This document shows, one piece after another, positions 32,020-45,167 of a DNA stretch of 64,000 bases (within the stretch, counting starts at the first letter, position 1; each line of letters starts with the position of its first letter). The stretch comes from Brienomyrus brachyistius (Eukaryota; Chordata; Actinopteri; Osteoglossiformes; Mormyridae). Location: the NCBI RefSeq assembly GCF_023856365.1, contig NW_026042420.1, positions 1 through 64,000 on the forward strand, given 5' to 3'. The notes beneath the pieces are model-generated. The model was not told where the DNA came from, made no database searches, and worked only from the letters and a program-made list of their open reading frames with translations. The position numbers and the translations under genes are program-made.

Positions 32020-32395
32020 ACGAGACACATGTTCACTAATGACGAGAACTATTCTATTTTTCATGCCGGGTCCTTCAAATCTTACATTTACAAATCTTGT
32101 TCTTGTTCTCTGCTTTCTCCTTTCTCGTTCCCGTAGATATATATTATTATACGGAGATTTACGGAGTCTTCAAAGACGGTCCGGCTCCAGCTCAAGGATC
32201 ACTGTTGCTGTGGTGTAGATCAGCTGATCTGTAGTAGTCTTCTACGTACATCTTCTAGTAGACCTTCTGAGGGTACTTCACGCATTCTTGGTCGGAGGGT
32301 CCAGGTTTCCAGCTTAGCTTATTTCTTATTTCTCAGGTCAGCTGCTCTTGTATTCAGCCTACTAATATATATGGGGCTTGGTACCCAATCTCGGA
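32020..32395. other. Unknown segment inside the B MITE complex
   Basis: It runs from cactaatgacgagaactatt to ggggcttggtacccaatctc and recurs with deletions at 62871-63170, and its last 50 bases recur at 58283-58325. I do not recognise it. A 38-residue open stretch (IYYYTEIYGVFKDGPAP and on) is shared by the two long copies but has no start of its own. The 90 bases at about 32224-32312 are absent from the right-hand copy. Confidence 0.45.
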
Positions 32396-32505
32396 ATGTG
32401 GGGATGATGATATATATATTATATAAAATATAATATAAATATAAATATAAATATATAAAATATATAAAATATATAAAATATATAAAATATATAAAATATA
32501 TTTTT

Positions 32506-32575
32506 GGCCACAACCGGGATTCGAACCCCGGTCTCCCGTGTGAAAGGCGGCGATCTTACCACTACACTATCCAGC
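32506..32575 (-). tRNA. tRNA-Glu-like sequence, probably pseudo (2)
   Basis: This has the same 70-base tRNA-like sequence as the copies at 57599, 63262 and 63407, preceded on the plus strand by an (ATATAA)n tract. Boxes A and B are intact. Confidence 0.42.
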
Positions 32576-33476
32576 AACTATATAATATAAGGGAGATTTA
32601 CGGGAAAATACTAATACGGGAGGACGGCGGGAAAGAGAAGTAAAATACGGTAGTTTCCCGGCCAAAACGGGAGACTTGACAGCTATGGTCAGCAGGCTGT
32701 CTCTGGCCACGCCCCCTACAGTCGGTCCGGCCCCTGGCTTTTCCAGCGTGTTCGCGAAAACGACTTCATTTATTTTCTTATTGATTTATCGACAGACCAT
32801 CATACTTTTTAGACGTTATAATAACAACACTCTATTGATCCCCAAAGAGAGAAATTCTCTCCTTGCCTGCCCCCTCTTACTGTCCATGATACACAAGCAC
32901 ATATGTAGAAAAACGTCAGCTTGGAAGCCAAGGCTGGACTTAACCTACTCTATTCTGGTATTCTGTTCTCCCAAGTAAGGCGTGGGTTCGAATCCAACTT
33001 CCGACAAAAGTTCTTCAATCGCTACAGCACAATTTGAGCCACTTACGGCTTTAATTGCTTTGTTTTATTTTTGCGTTTCAGGCAAAACTACATAACACTT
33101 AAAGACACTACGGGCATGTAAATGGAGAACGAAATTATAGTTATAGCGAATCTCCTACACACAATACCAAGGTTACCGAACTTTGGTCAGCTGGCCGGAG
33201 TGAGACGTTCAATTCCCGTAAGATTTCTTTGCGCCAGCCTGAGAGTCTGAAAACACGTCACACCAGATGCATGAGAGATGGAAACCTGGGATATTCAGTC
33301 GAATCAGATCAAATATGATGCTAAGTTAGTACTAAGTTAAAATATGTTCCGCACTTGTAACATGCACCCATGATTTGGAACAGCAGCATACCTGTCAAGG
33401 TTTGGATTTGAAAATAAAGGAAATTTTCCGGCACCCGCCGTGAGCCATCCCACCACCGCAACCAGGCTCCAGTATC

Positions 33477-35192
33477 AACAACAACAAACAAACAAATTTA
33501 TTTTTATATAGCGCATTATCACAACATTACATTGTCTCAAAGCGCTTTACAGTATCCTCACCCAAAGCCCCCAGTGAGTAAGCCATAGGCGACAGTGGCA
33601 AGGAAAAACTCCCTAGAAGGAAGAAACCTTGAGAGGGACCAGACTCAAAGGGGAAGCCCATCCTCCAGGGGCCGGCAGGGATAGTCAAATAGAGAGAGGA
33701 GAGCAAGGAAGATAAGCCAATGCCGAAGCCGAGTCTTCTTCCAATTGCCAGGCAACCAGAGGTAAGGCAGCGGGTCATACATGGAAGATCAGAACGGCGA
33801 GCTGGATGCAGGGACGTCACTGGTGGTGGTCGGGTGTGCTGGATATCTTGATAGATTGAGGTCTCCAGGCATCACCCCCAGGAGGAGTAGGGGAAATAAA
33901 ATGTACAATTAGGCATAGTAGAGGAGGCTATTGGCAGTGCTAAAAGCTAGGTGAGTACAATATGAAGTGCAATCTGCAAGCTCCGGCAGATATGGCTATG
34001 GGCATCAGTAGGAGGGAGAGGCAAGTGGGAATGCCGGCATGGGGAGTCCCTGAAATGTCAGCACTCCAGTTCCACAAGAGATTGCCAAAGCTAGAGTGAC
34101 AGCACTGACAATCCAGTTCATCCAAAGCCAATGGCACCGATCCCCACCCAGCTCTACACCTCACACTACAGGTCTGCCTGGGAGTGAAGAGTTAGCTAGG
34201 GCTAGAACTAGTGTCCCTATACGCTAAACTAAACAGGTGTGTTTTTAGTCTGGACTTGAGTTTTTAGTCTGGACAGAGCACGTTACTGACACACACATCT
34301 TCTTCGCAATGTTGCACACCTCTTTAAAATTTGCCTTTGTGATCTCCGATTGCCTCAATCGGACATCATTAGTGCCGACGTGGATAACTATCTGAGAGTA
34401 TTTACGTTTACTTTTAGCCAGCACTTTTAAATTTGCCGAGATGTCGGTCGCTCTGGCACCCGGGAGACAATTTACAATGGTCGCTGGAGTCGCTACTCTC
34501 ACGTTTCTTAGAATAGAATCACCAATTATTAGAGCACTTTCAACAGGCGTCTCAGTGGGAGTTTCACTGAGTGGGGGAGAACCTGTTGGAAACGCGGATA
34601 GGCGAATGGTGCCGGTGTAAGTTTGGTTTGGATTTGCGACTATGCCGCCGGGTCGTCACCCACTCGCCTTGCTGCGAAGGCTCTGCTGCCGGAGCAGGGG
34701 GAGACTTACTGGCTATCGCGGACATATCCGGAGCCGCTAATACTGAGTCAATAAAACTCTCATTCTCCTGAATGTTATGTAACGTCCGGATACGTCCCTC
34801 TAACACTACAATCTTCTCCGTCAGTCTAGCGACTAACTGACACTTCTCACATGTATAAATACCGCTAATGACTGGAGAAGAATAGCTAAACATATTACAC
34901 TCAGAACACGGAACAGTAGACATGGCGTTGTACTTACGTAAACTGAGGCTGTAAGGCTGGAAGCACCTTCTTAATTGAACGAAGATCGTGGGTCGGTACT
35001 TGCGTAGGTGATTAATCCGTCGGGGTCTGGGAAATTTTATTTATTTATTTGGAGGATTATTAATCTTGCGAAGCTTTTTCCCAATGACTTAACTCGAATT
35101 ATTATTTAGGTGATATCTATGGTTTCAAAGTTCGCGCGCTAGCAGTCAGTATCACTCTCGCAGGAAACAGGAAACAACGGAAATGACCACGT
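33477..35192 (-). mobile_element. Truncated L2-like LINE with ORF1 esterase domain (copy B)
   Basis: This is the same insertion as 7451-9168, flanked by GTATC at 33472-33476 and 35193-35197. The frame is intact across the point where A is shifted, but it has an extra G near 34577 that splits ORF1 into 34564-34923 and 34245-34502. Each copy therefore has its own frameshift. Confidence 0.75.
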
Positions 35193-37324
35193 GTATCCCT
35201 TACATTTTAAGACAGGAAATATAAAATAATATAAATTATATAAAATATAATATAAATATAAATATATAAAATATATAAAATATAAAATAACCATTTGTCA
35301 TTTATTTTCTATTAATTTTTCATGTTCACTCATGCGGCTCTGTCATTCACTAATGACTTGGATTTTTCATGCCGACTGACATCGTTCCTTCCCCGTGGGA
35401 GACAAATCTTACAGAACGCGTGACCCATCCTGCTCCTCTTCAGGAAAGTAAATTCGTCATCTTCGTCATCACCCCTTAAAACAATTACTGAAGCGAGACG
35501 GCGCACGCGTTACGGCGACAGATTTAAATTGTGAGTGCACTATATCTCGTCGCAAATGGTGCTTAACCACGGCGGGTCTCAAGCACAGGAGACTCCCAAT
35601 TTCTAAATGACACACACTTGGCTCACAGCGCAAAGTTGTGTTAAACTTGCTTTGTCTAAAGCAGGCACACACATACGAGTATGATCCTGATAGGTAACTA
35701 AGCTATCGGTCTTATGTCCAAGCGCAACATAATTTAGGTTAGAACCTCATAACAAGTATTCCCGTTCGCTAATAGAGAGATCTCTCCCAGGATATATAGA
35801 AACGGAGACACTCGTCCGAATTGAACCTGGAAACAAAGCGCTACATCTGAGAATCTCGTCAGACATAGGGTTAAAGTTTACTGCAGTTTAATACGAAAGA
35901 ACTACAATGAAATCACCGAAAATAAAACAAAATAATATAACTACTAATAATAGAAATAAAAATAACTATAATAAGCCCATATGATCCCGCTTAAATGCCT
36001 TCAGATTGCCATGAGTGCGACTTTTGCAACCAGTTGACAGTAGCGCTTCTTCACTGCACGTTCGGTCATAAAAAGTTTAAATTGTGTGCTCAGAATAAGT
36101 TTAAACCTTGTGCCTTGTGATTATTAACCAATTTTTAGGCTGAATGGTCGGCTCAAACTCAATTGCGAAACACCGTGAGTCTGTTAATGTGTGACTTAAA
36201 TGGAACTCATTAATAACCAGTATCACGTAATAACCTGGGTTAGAATAGAAGGCTTGTCCAACGAGCTGCGTCACCAGGTAATGTAAACGATCGGTAGCGA
36301 AGCTCCCCTCACGGCCAATGAGAGAGAGTCTCGCGATATTTCAGGCGAATTTGAGGTTTCAGAGCGTAGATCGCACAGGCAGGGATTCTTGTGAGCACTC
36401 AATGAACGGAGGCTGAAGTTGTGTAAAAGACATGCATTTATTCCTATAACTAACATAAGACAGACATTACACCTAACAAACAATAAACACGAAATAACGG
36501 AGTGGACACAAACAATGTAATCATGAAAATGCAATGACCAGATTTAAAATGAGTAACCTTAAAAGGGAAAATACTGTTCTGCAAAGCAAGCAATTTGTGG
36601 AAATACTGTCCTAAAGTAATATAGCAGGTGAATAGGAGTTTAGGTTGTTATAAATGAAAGGAAGTTTGTTTACTTGGTTGCAGAGTGGGGGGGGGGGGGG
36701 TCTTGGCAGTTGGTTGCGGAGGCTGATGAGCTGATGGGTGATGGCACTCAGGGAGGCGCGGTGTTTGCAGCGGTTGTTGGAGTGGAGCCCCTCTGATTCC
36801 CTCTCCTGGTGAAGCTTGGGCTTGGTTGCAGTTCTCTGTCCAGCTGGGTCTTCACTGATAGGCTTCAGGAGGGCTTCTTGTGGGCTTCTCTTCTCTTGGG
36901 CTGATGTTCTCTGCCTCTCTTCGTGCTGATGGTCTTTTGTTTTCTCCTCCCTTCTGTTTCTCCTCTCCTGGCTTTGTTCTGAGGTGCCAGGTTTTATAGT
37001 GTAAAGTTCGTGAATAGGAGTGACCAGGAATTCGACTCCTGGACCAATGGCTGACCATCCATTTGGCGGGCTTTCGGAAGGGGGTCTGTATCAGTCCTTT
37101 TGAGATTTATGACCAGAGTGATTTCCCTTGTATTGATGATTTTCGTTAGGCTGGTGTAACTTTTGATATATTCACTTTCGTGGTAACCACTGACCAGATT
37201 TGGAAACTGGAGTGATTTTCCATCGGTTTGATACCAAACATGCCATAGCAGCCTAGCGGTTCACACCTCATACCATCTGTAATGATTAATTAATGATTAC
37301 TTATATTATGTCGTTATGTTATAT

Positions 37325-38704
37325 TACTCACACCTTATTTTATGCCTCACAATCTATATAATTGTAAATATACTGTGTAGCTGCTGGCGCGTTCCAAACT
37401 AAATCTCATTGTACTTACAATGTCAATAAAAACATCCATCCATCCTTCTAGGCAGGCCAGTGTCGCCTCCATCCTTCCTGAAGTCAGTGATTCCTTTGTC
37501 TTTGTGCTGTTTAGTGCCAAATTGTTTGCTGAACTCCAACCTATCAGTTTCTGGACCTCATCTCTGTAAGCTGACTCATAAGAACCAAAGAGATTTACAA
37601 ATGAGAGGAGGCCATTCGGCCCATCAAGCTCCTTTGAGGAGAACTTAGCTAATAGCTCAAAAATCTTATCTAGCTCTGATTTAAAAGAACCCAGGGTTTT
37701 AGCTTGTGTTACAATAACAGGAAGACTATTCCATACTCTAACTACACGCTGTGTACAGAAATGCTTCATCAAATTCGTTTTAAAATGTTCTCCAGCTAAT
37801 TTCCACTTATGGCCACGAGTTCTGGTATTTAAACTAACATTGAAATAGCCATTTGGCTGAACAGCATCCAGACCTGTTAGAATCTTAAACACCTGGATTA
37901 TGTCCCCCCTTAGTCTCCTTTGCTCGAGGCTAAACAGATTCAGCTCAGCTAACCTCTCCTCATTAGACATTCCTCTAAGACCAGGAATCATTCTCGTTGC
38001 CCTACGTTGCACCTTTTCCAAGGCAGCAATGTCCTTCTTAAGGTATGGTAACCAAACCCGCACACAATATTCTAGGTGGGGTCTTACCAAGGAATTATAT
38101 TATCGTAGCATCACTTGCCTTGTCTTAAACTCCACACACCTAGAGATGCAATGTGCCTTCTCGCGTGGTGTTCCTGCAGAGGGAGTCTGTGAGTGCTGGA
38201 GATTGGGGGAGGGGGCAGTGTGGCTATGTCTGCTCTGTGTTCCTCCAGACGAGCAAAGAAGCTGTTTAGCTCCTTTGCTAAAAGGGCGTTGCTGTTAACA
38301 GTGACGGTGTTGTTGCCTTTGAAGTTTGTAATGTGTTGTATTCCCTGCCACACCCACTGTGGGTTGTTGTATGTGAAGTAGACCTCTATTTTCTGTTTCT
38401 CTGCCTGCCTGGCAACCTTGATGCCCCTATTCAGGTTAGCTCTGGCTGCACTCTGTGTTCTTGACTGCGCTGTCTTGTCCTGTAGTATTGTATTGTTGCT
38501 CTTGTGTTTATCTTGCACTTTCTCCCTCTGTTTGTGCTCCTTTCACTCTGTATAGTTCTATCTTGCCCGCACTTGTGTCATCTTGTGTTGTTTCTGTTTT
38601 TCTTCTTTGTGTTGCACCGTGGTCCAGGAGGAACAATGTTTCCTTTCACTGTGTACTGTGTATATTGCTGAAATAACAATAAACCCACTTGACCACCTGC
38701 CTCA
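37325..38704 (-). mobile_element. Nested Rex1-like/CR1-like LINE remnant (copy B)
   Basis: This is the counterpart of 11301-12680. The 247-codon fusion frame (37347-38090) differs by one visible residue (LEGWMD instead of LDGWMD), and the linker frame (38111-38518) is the same. Confidence 0.7.
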
Positions 38705-38842
38705 ATTCATCCTGAAGAGTTTTCCAATGTTGTTCAAAGGTCTGTTTGTTTCGAGTGAAGGACACGCCCCTGGACGTGCTGGATAAGGGGACCACAGATC
38801 AGTGTCCTCAGTCCTGCTTCTCCCTTCAAAGCTGAGAGGAAG

Positions 38843-41030
38843 ATGACCCGCCTGCTGCTTCTGGTTTTGGCTTATGGAGCTCTGCTTATCTCCACAGAGG
38901 CCCAGCAAGATTACCACAGTCTCCCTGCACTCACAAGACGGCCATTAAACTCGCAGTCGAAAATGCTCATCAAGGAACCCGTCAGCACATGAATTTCTAT
39001 AACATCCAGGGCCGTCCGAAGGTAACTGCTGAGAAAGTGTTTACAAAAGTGTGAAACTTTCATCATCTGCAAGCTGAACTAATGAGTATCACATTGATTT
39101 TGATGTTTTAATTTCAATGCATATGATGCTTAATGTCTCTTCACAATGAAAGTGATGGTTGTATATCTCAGCCCTGGTCAATTTTACCTTCTCACAGTTT
39201 CTCTCTGAATCTGCTGCAGTCAAGTCTGTGACAGTTTGCCATTTTTTGGGTGATTATTGTTTGTTATATTGCCTTTAAAACAGTTGTAGGCAATTTTGTA
39301 TATAACGTGTTTATGTGATTTAGATCAGCAGTGAATACATTGACATTGAGATTCTCTTGAGAGCAACAAAATGTCCAAAGTCAACTGCAACAGACCATCG
39401 GGCTGACTGTATTTTCATGGACAAGAGGGTAAGTAAAGAGTCACTGTGACTGTGAGCATTGGACATATCAGTTAGCAAATTAATTTAGGTTCATGTTAAC
39501 TTTTTTGATGCCCTGCGGGGGAAAGTTAGCCAACAATAAAGTAACAAATACATAGGTGGCCTCAAAGAGCCAGTTCCTTCACCTTATTCTCAAATTTTAG
39601 TAGGTTTACAGGCTTAAAGGCTGGATTACCAGGCAGAAGCAAATGCTAATCATCTGAGGGGTGACCTGTAGATTATGCTTCGAGCTATGAACCCTAGCTG
39701 GCCTTATTTAAAGACCTGTGGGCTGTACTACAAAGCGGGTTTTACATACCCAGAGTTAACTCAATCGAGCCAGGTTAACTAAAACTCATTGTTGAAATCA
39801 GCCTTAAATGGCAGTGTGGTGTTTTGTGGTGAAAGGGCAGGACTTAACTCTTGTTTTAATTAGAAAGCCAGTAATTAAACCTGGTCAGAGCAGGGTAGAT
39901 GTGCAGTGTGAATTACCCTTTAAATTTACCTCTTTAAATAGTGAACTACAGGACCACTTAGCTTGATCGGAGGACAGTATTTTAATACAGAGCAGTGTTC
40001 AGTTAAACGGGATTTGTTGTTCATACTTTTAGATGAACTTGCTTTGTATAATATAGCCTTATGGTGACCCTGCTTTGGAAGCTCTTTCCTCTAAAATTGT
40101 TCTGTGTCATTAAACCCTGCACTCCAGCAGCTCTGCCTTAAATCATTAGATATATCTTTACTACACCTTCTCTCACTGTATTTATTGCCCACCACTCTTT
40201 AAATACTGTTTTTGTGTGTCTGTGTGTTTTTGCAGCCATTCATTAACTGTAGAGTTTGCAGCAGACGGTCTGGTAATGATCTTACACATCCATCAAATGA
40301 CTGTGTACCAAACAAGAAAGTGGATGAAGTAAGTGTAGAGAGTCTTAGCATTATGGAAATGTAACAGGTGTGTGAATTGTGTCTAAACATGTGGTTAAAC
40401 TTTGATTGTGTTTGTACATGCAAAAATTTGATCAGAGTACTGTTTATTAATGACAATGTTACTTTTAATCTGAACAACAGTGGCAGCACCAAGGAAAAGC
40501 TTGGGGGGGGGGGCTCTAGCTCCTCCTCCAATGACCATAGTACCCCCACAGCACCCCCAAAATATTGGTTTCATTTTTTCTTTAACTATCTGTAAAATCT
40601 GTATATTGTGTAAGACATTTTTGCGGTTTTTACAGCATACTTGTAGTGTATTTTTTCTTCAAAGTACACATAGAGGCTCTGTGAGCTAGACGTTAGAATT
40701 TCATATTTTATCCTATTTTATCCATGCTGTAGCTTATCGTGCTGTGTGCTTCTATACACCATCTACATAAGCTGAAAAGCTAAAGCACCCGGTCTAAATA
40801 ATCTCACTCCCCTATAGCACCTGTAGCATTAAGTCACTGGCGCTGCCACTGCTGAATAAACGACTCCAATCTGACTAAACCGCTTAACTTTTCCTCCCCA
40901 TGTTACATTTCAGGACAAACGACGTAATATGTGTCCTTCTGATAAACCTCTTCTCAGACCTAAAACTGCCTTGGCTTCCAAGGACACTAAAGAAGCTGAA
41001 GGAGACCGTCTGGCTGTTTCTGATGGCTGA
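38843..41030 (+). pseudogene. Chemerin-like (rarres2-like) gene, four exons, frameshifted (copy B)
   Basis: The exons are 38843-39021, 39324-39428, 40236-40328 and 40914-41030. All coding sequence matches copy A by eye, including the missing base in exon 1, while introns carry small differences (four extra bases near 39763, a shorter G-run near 40503). Identical exons with differing introns fit either a recent duplication or purifying selection before it. The shared frameshift is either older than the duplication or a common sequencing error. Confidence 0.6.
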
Positions 41031-42160
41031 TGGTCCTGCAATGTGGACCAGAGGAGGAAACTGGGAGGGAAAATGCTTTGCTTTATATCATGCCCACCCA
41101 AAGCCCCCAGTGAGTAAGCCATAGGCGCCGATAGCATGGAAAAACTCCCAAGAAGGAAGAAACCTTGGGAGGGACCAAACTCAAAGGGGGAGCCCATCCT
41201 CCTGGGGCCGGCAAAGTGTAGGTGCAGGATCACAAAAAAACTTGACGAGAGAAACGAGAGAATTCGACTGTCCCTCACAAAAACTGTAAAGTTTTAGTGG
41301 CTAAATTGCTTTTTCTATGCCTTTTCAAACAGGAGGAGATTTGTTTGGCTATACGTAGAAATTTTCTATACAATTTAGACAGCACAGAATCATTAACCTA
41401 CTTTAATGCATTTATTAATACAACCACATATTTCACACATTTTGACATCAGTCATGCAGTGAAGATACAGTCTCTTTATTTCTTGACGCCAACCCTCCCC
41501 ATTAATCCGGGCTTGGGACCGACACCTAGTTGAGCTGGCTTTCTCCCTTAAGTGGCTGGGTTAGGCTAAACTATGTACATATTTATGAAGACTACTATAA
41601 ATTTATAAAGACCTCCCTAAATATGTAGTCTAACAAAACGCAGTTTAAAGAAGGTAGCCTACCTGGTAAACAAAGAAATTAAAAGGCCCACAGCATATAA
41701 TCGGGCTATATCCAAGCAGTTTTTAAGAACGTAACCTACATGGCGAAATTGAATTACTTTCTGGACCAACAAACGCAACCAGACATGAACATTATGCACC
41801 TTCCTAGTCTTGATGTATGTCGTCATACAGATGAGGACGTTAAGGCAGCCTTTAGGTCCGACCCATCATGCACTGCAGTTTTTTGCAAATTCCTCAGATG
41901 GAAAACCATTAAATACCTCTTCTATTACCTTATATTACCTTATATTCATGTAATAAATATACAAATATCAATTAGTTGGAAATCAGCCAGACAGACGTAA
42001 TTACTACAAATGGTTTCCACTGTATTTGTGACTCTGAGTGCCGCAGGCTTGGATGCAGTGCCGCACCATTTTGTAAGTAAATTAATAAATATTAATGAGA
42101 CATCACCTACCACCCTGCAAAAAAGAAATTTGCCGCTCGTCCCCCTGCACATGAACCAAC

Positions 42161-42286
42161 ATGGCTGTGTCAACCAGCGGAGCTCCGGAGCCTCTGGAGA
42201 AACACGCGGCAAAAAAGGCTCGCATACGGTCTTCCAGAGTTTGGGAATACTTCAGTCATGACACCTTTTCTGCGCCTCTACTGTAG
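42161..42286 (+). pseudogene. hAT-type transposase start, BED-finger fragment (copy B)
   Basis: This is identical in sequence to 16160-16285. Just upstream, copy B has replaced about 35 bases of A (aaggcatgcactggccaatc and on to about 16086) by aagtaaatta, removing a CCAAT motif. Confidence 0.5.
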
Positions 42287-42901
42287 CTGGCGTTAATGAC
42301 GCTGTTTCAGCCATTTTATATTTTCTGTTTACTTATTCTGTCATGTAAGACTGAGACAAATTATCGTTTACGACTATTCTTACACACTGTAGCCTGACTT
42401 GCTGACTTAAGTAAGCTTAACTATAAGCTACCTTTGCTAGTGTTTGTGAATAACATGTTTCTCTAGTTATGAAATTATTCCATGTTTTAGCATCTGTTTC
42501 AACATTAAAGTCAAATTGGTATATTGAAATATGTAAAAACTATTGAACTATTAGCTTAAGTCTAACATAGAAAATCCTACTGAATCTCTTAAGATTTTCC
42601 TTTTTTGTTAATGCACTAATGTTTAAGAAGTGTCTTAAATTGAATTTCAGATTTGTGTGTGGGTGGGAGTGGGTGAATTGTATTAAATTCATACATTCAT
42701 TCTTTTGGCTCAGACATTACTGACCTAAAACAAATTGAGGCATTGGGTAAGTGCTTAAATTAGCTACTAAATGGCAAAAAATATTCTAAATATCACATTT
42801 TCCATTCTTCGGTATAATTTTAATGAATCACCTATGCTGCCAAACATTAACGCATAGATTGTCACAACACTCTATGTTTTAGTTCTTCTTTATGTGTATA
42901 G

Positions 42902-43191
42902 GACGGTGTGATGGTTCTGGTGGTGGGTGTGGCCGACGCTGCTCGCGATGTTTGGCTATGCTGCAGTCCCAGGGACCAAGTTGGAACACATTTCCACCTT
43001 CAAGCTTAGGTGGAAAAACGGCACCGAGACCCAGCAGCAGGACAACTTCTTGTCCAGACAACCAGCCCTGCTTCATCATTGAAGTAAGCCCTGTGAACAG
43101 GAGCGAGATGTACTTCTGCAGTGGATGTTATAGCGGAAAGAACATCCCCATCCTCACGTCTGCCGGAGTGCCCCCTCAAGTGGGTGTGTGA
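42902..43191 (+). CDS. Cysteine-rich exon of unknown family (copy B)
   Basis: This is the counterpart of 16901-17190 with the same acceptor, frame and stop and an identical predicted peptide. Function unknown. Confidence 0.3.
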
Positions 43192-43898
43192 CTTAACTCG
43201 ATGGATGAATTGGACAGAATGTACTGTTACTAGAGGTCGACCGATATGGGTTTTTCAAGTCAAGGGTCAGGCGATGGCCGATATATGCTGCTGATTTTTT
43301 TTGGCCGATAATTGGACGTTTTCCCCTCTATTTGCATGGTAAAATATCACACTAATAATAACAAACGATACACAAAATTTCTCAATTTAGCATTTATTGA
43401 ATACTCAACTTGGAAACAATAACACATTTATAAACAATAAAAATAGCAGCATCAGAATCTCTGTTAGTGCACAATATAGCAGCAAACTCCTCATGTTTGA
43501 CGGAAGGAAATTTGTAAACAATACAAAAAGGAATAAGCATGTTATCTTTAGTTGTAATCCCACTTCCAGTCCCTGAGTCTTACTCACCACACTCATACTT
43601 CACAGCAAACAGACAGCAGTTAATTAACCAGAAGAGAAAAATGCAAAAACACAACAGAACTTGTAAATAATAACAAACTAATAGACAATAAAAATAGCAG
43701 CATCAGAATCTCTATTAGTGCCAAATATAGCAGCAAACTCCTCATGTCTGACGGAAGGAAAATTTGTAAATACACAAAGGAATGAGCACATCTTCAGTTT
43801 TAATCCCATTTCCAGTCCCTGAGTCTTCCTCATCCCACAAGCAGGCAAGGCATGTCACCCCGGTTGTGTGACACTTATTTTATATAATAAAATAAGTG

Positions 43899-45131
43899 CC
43901 CCCTGCGGCCCCAGAGCCCGAGCAGCCGTCTCCGCTGCCTGCAGCTACCGCGCCCACGTCCGAGGCGCTTTCCCTGCCTGCAGCTCCCGGGCAGGCGCCC
44001 CCTCTGCAGCCTGCAGCTCCAGTCCCTGGCCCCACTCCAGTCCCTTCTCCCCCTGTGACTCTGGTACCCTCACCCCGACGAGCCCGACCCCGGCCGCAGG
44101 TCCTTATGTCTGTGTCCCATAAGGGGAGAGGACACAGACGCACGGCTGGGGTCCCACCCGCCCAGCCCCCTGGCTCGCCCTCCCTCGCCGGCGCTAGGGC
44201 TTGGTCGGCACCTGCGGGTCCTGGCCCTCCGGGTCGGCTGTCGTCTGCGGGTCCCCCTCCGCGGCCTCGTCGCCCTGCCTCGGTCCCTCCTCCGGCGTCT
44301 TATCGGTTGCCTGCGGGCCCCCCGACGGCGGCTCCTCATTCGCCTGCTGGTCCTCCCGCTCTGGCGTGTCGGAGGACGTCGCCGTCTGCTGCGGCTCCCC
44401 CTCTCTCCTTGCCCTCGCCAGGGTCCCTTCCAGCTCCTTCGTCCCCTTCCCTGGTCTCCCCTCCGACTCCCTCCTTCGTCCCTGCGTCTGTCCCTCACCC
44501 CGTCTCCTCGGCCCCTCCGGCTCCGGCCTCCCGGCCGCCTGCAGCCCTTCCGGCTGCCTCCCGTCGCCCGCTGGGTCTCCCTCGGGCTCCTCTTGGTTCC
44601 CCCTCCTTCTCTCCCTGGCCTCCCGTCTTTGTCCCTCCTGCCTCTGCTCCCCCTCGCTTTGTTCCTCCTGTCTCTGTCCCTCCTCTCTTTGTCCCTCGTC
44701 CCTCTGGCTTCTGCTCCTCTTTCCCCGATGTTCCCTTCGTTCACTCCCGGTCCTTTTGTCCTGCCTGTTCCCTCCGTGTCCCCCTTTCTGATCTGTTTCT
44801 CTGCCTTTCCTGTCTTATGTCAAGTCTTGTCCTGGCTCCTTCCCCTGTGCCAGTTCTGTCTGTCCGTTCTGTTCCCTGTCCCTCATTAATGAGGTTTTAT
44901 ATAGATATACATATATGCCCGGCTTGTCCGCTCCTCGTGTGTGCCACGCCCCCTGATTACCCACGTGTGCTTCCCTGATCGTCTCCTGCTTTGCCCGATT
45001 ACTTTGATTAGTCATGACCTATTTTAAGTCCTGGTCTTACCTGTTTTCCCTGTCCGTCATTGTAGTTTGTCAATGCCTGCGTTCCGTCCTGCTCTACCCG
45101 CTCCGTTTCCCCGATTAAAGACCCGTTTTCA
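43899..45131 (+). mobile_element. GC-rich proline-rich frame with LTR-like tail (copy B)
   Basis: This is the counterpart of 17908-19140. The 360-codon frame (43896-44978) gives the same peptide as A. Small differences lie in the tail (ccgattaaag against ccaattaaag). Confidence 0.4.
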
Positions 45132-45167
45132 CAAACACAAAAAAAACTATATGTATACATATACATA

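Larger units (their letters stand above)
31238..32687 (+). mobile_element. hAT-like MITE complex with two tRNA-like cores (copy B)
   Basis: The left end CATACCTGTCAAG (31238) and the right end CTTGACAGCTATG (to 32687) are inverted repeats over 12 of 13 bases. The right flank GTCAGCAG and the empty site at 6648-6659 suggest an 8-bp target duplication, as in the hAT superfamily. The interior is rearranged and holds two MITE cores, each an (ATATAA)n tract plus a tRNA-like sequence, with a truncated W segment and about 350 bases of unknown sequence (about 32020-32390) between them. Confidence 0.55.
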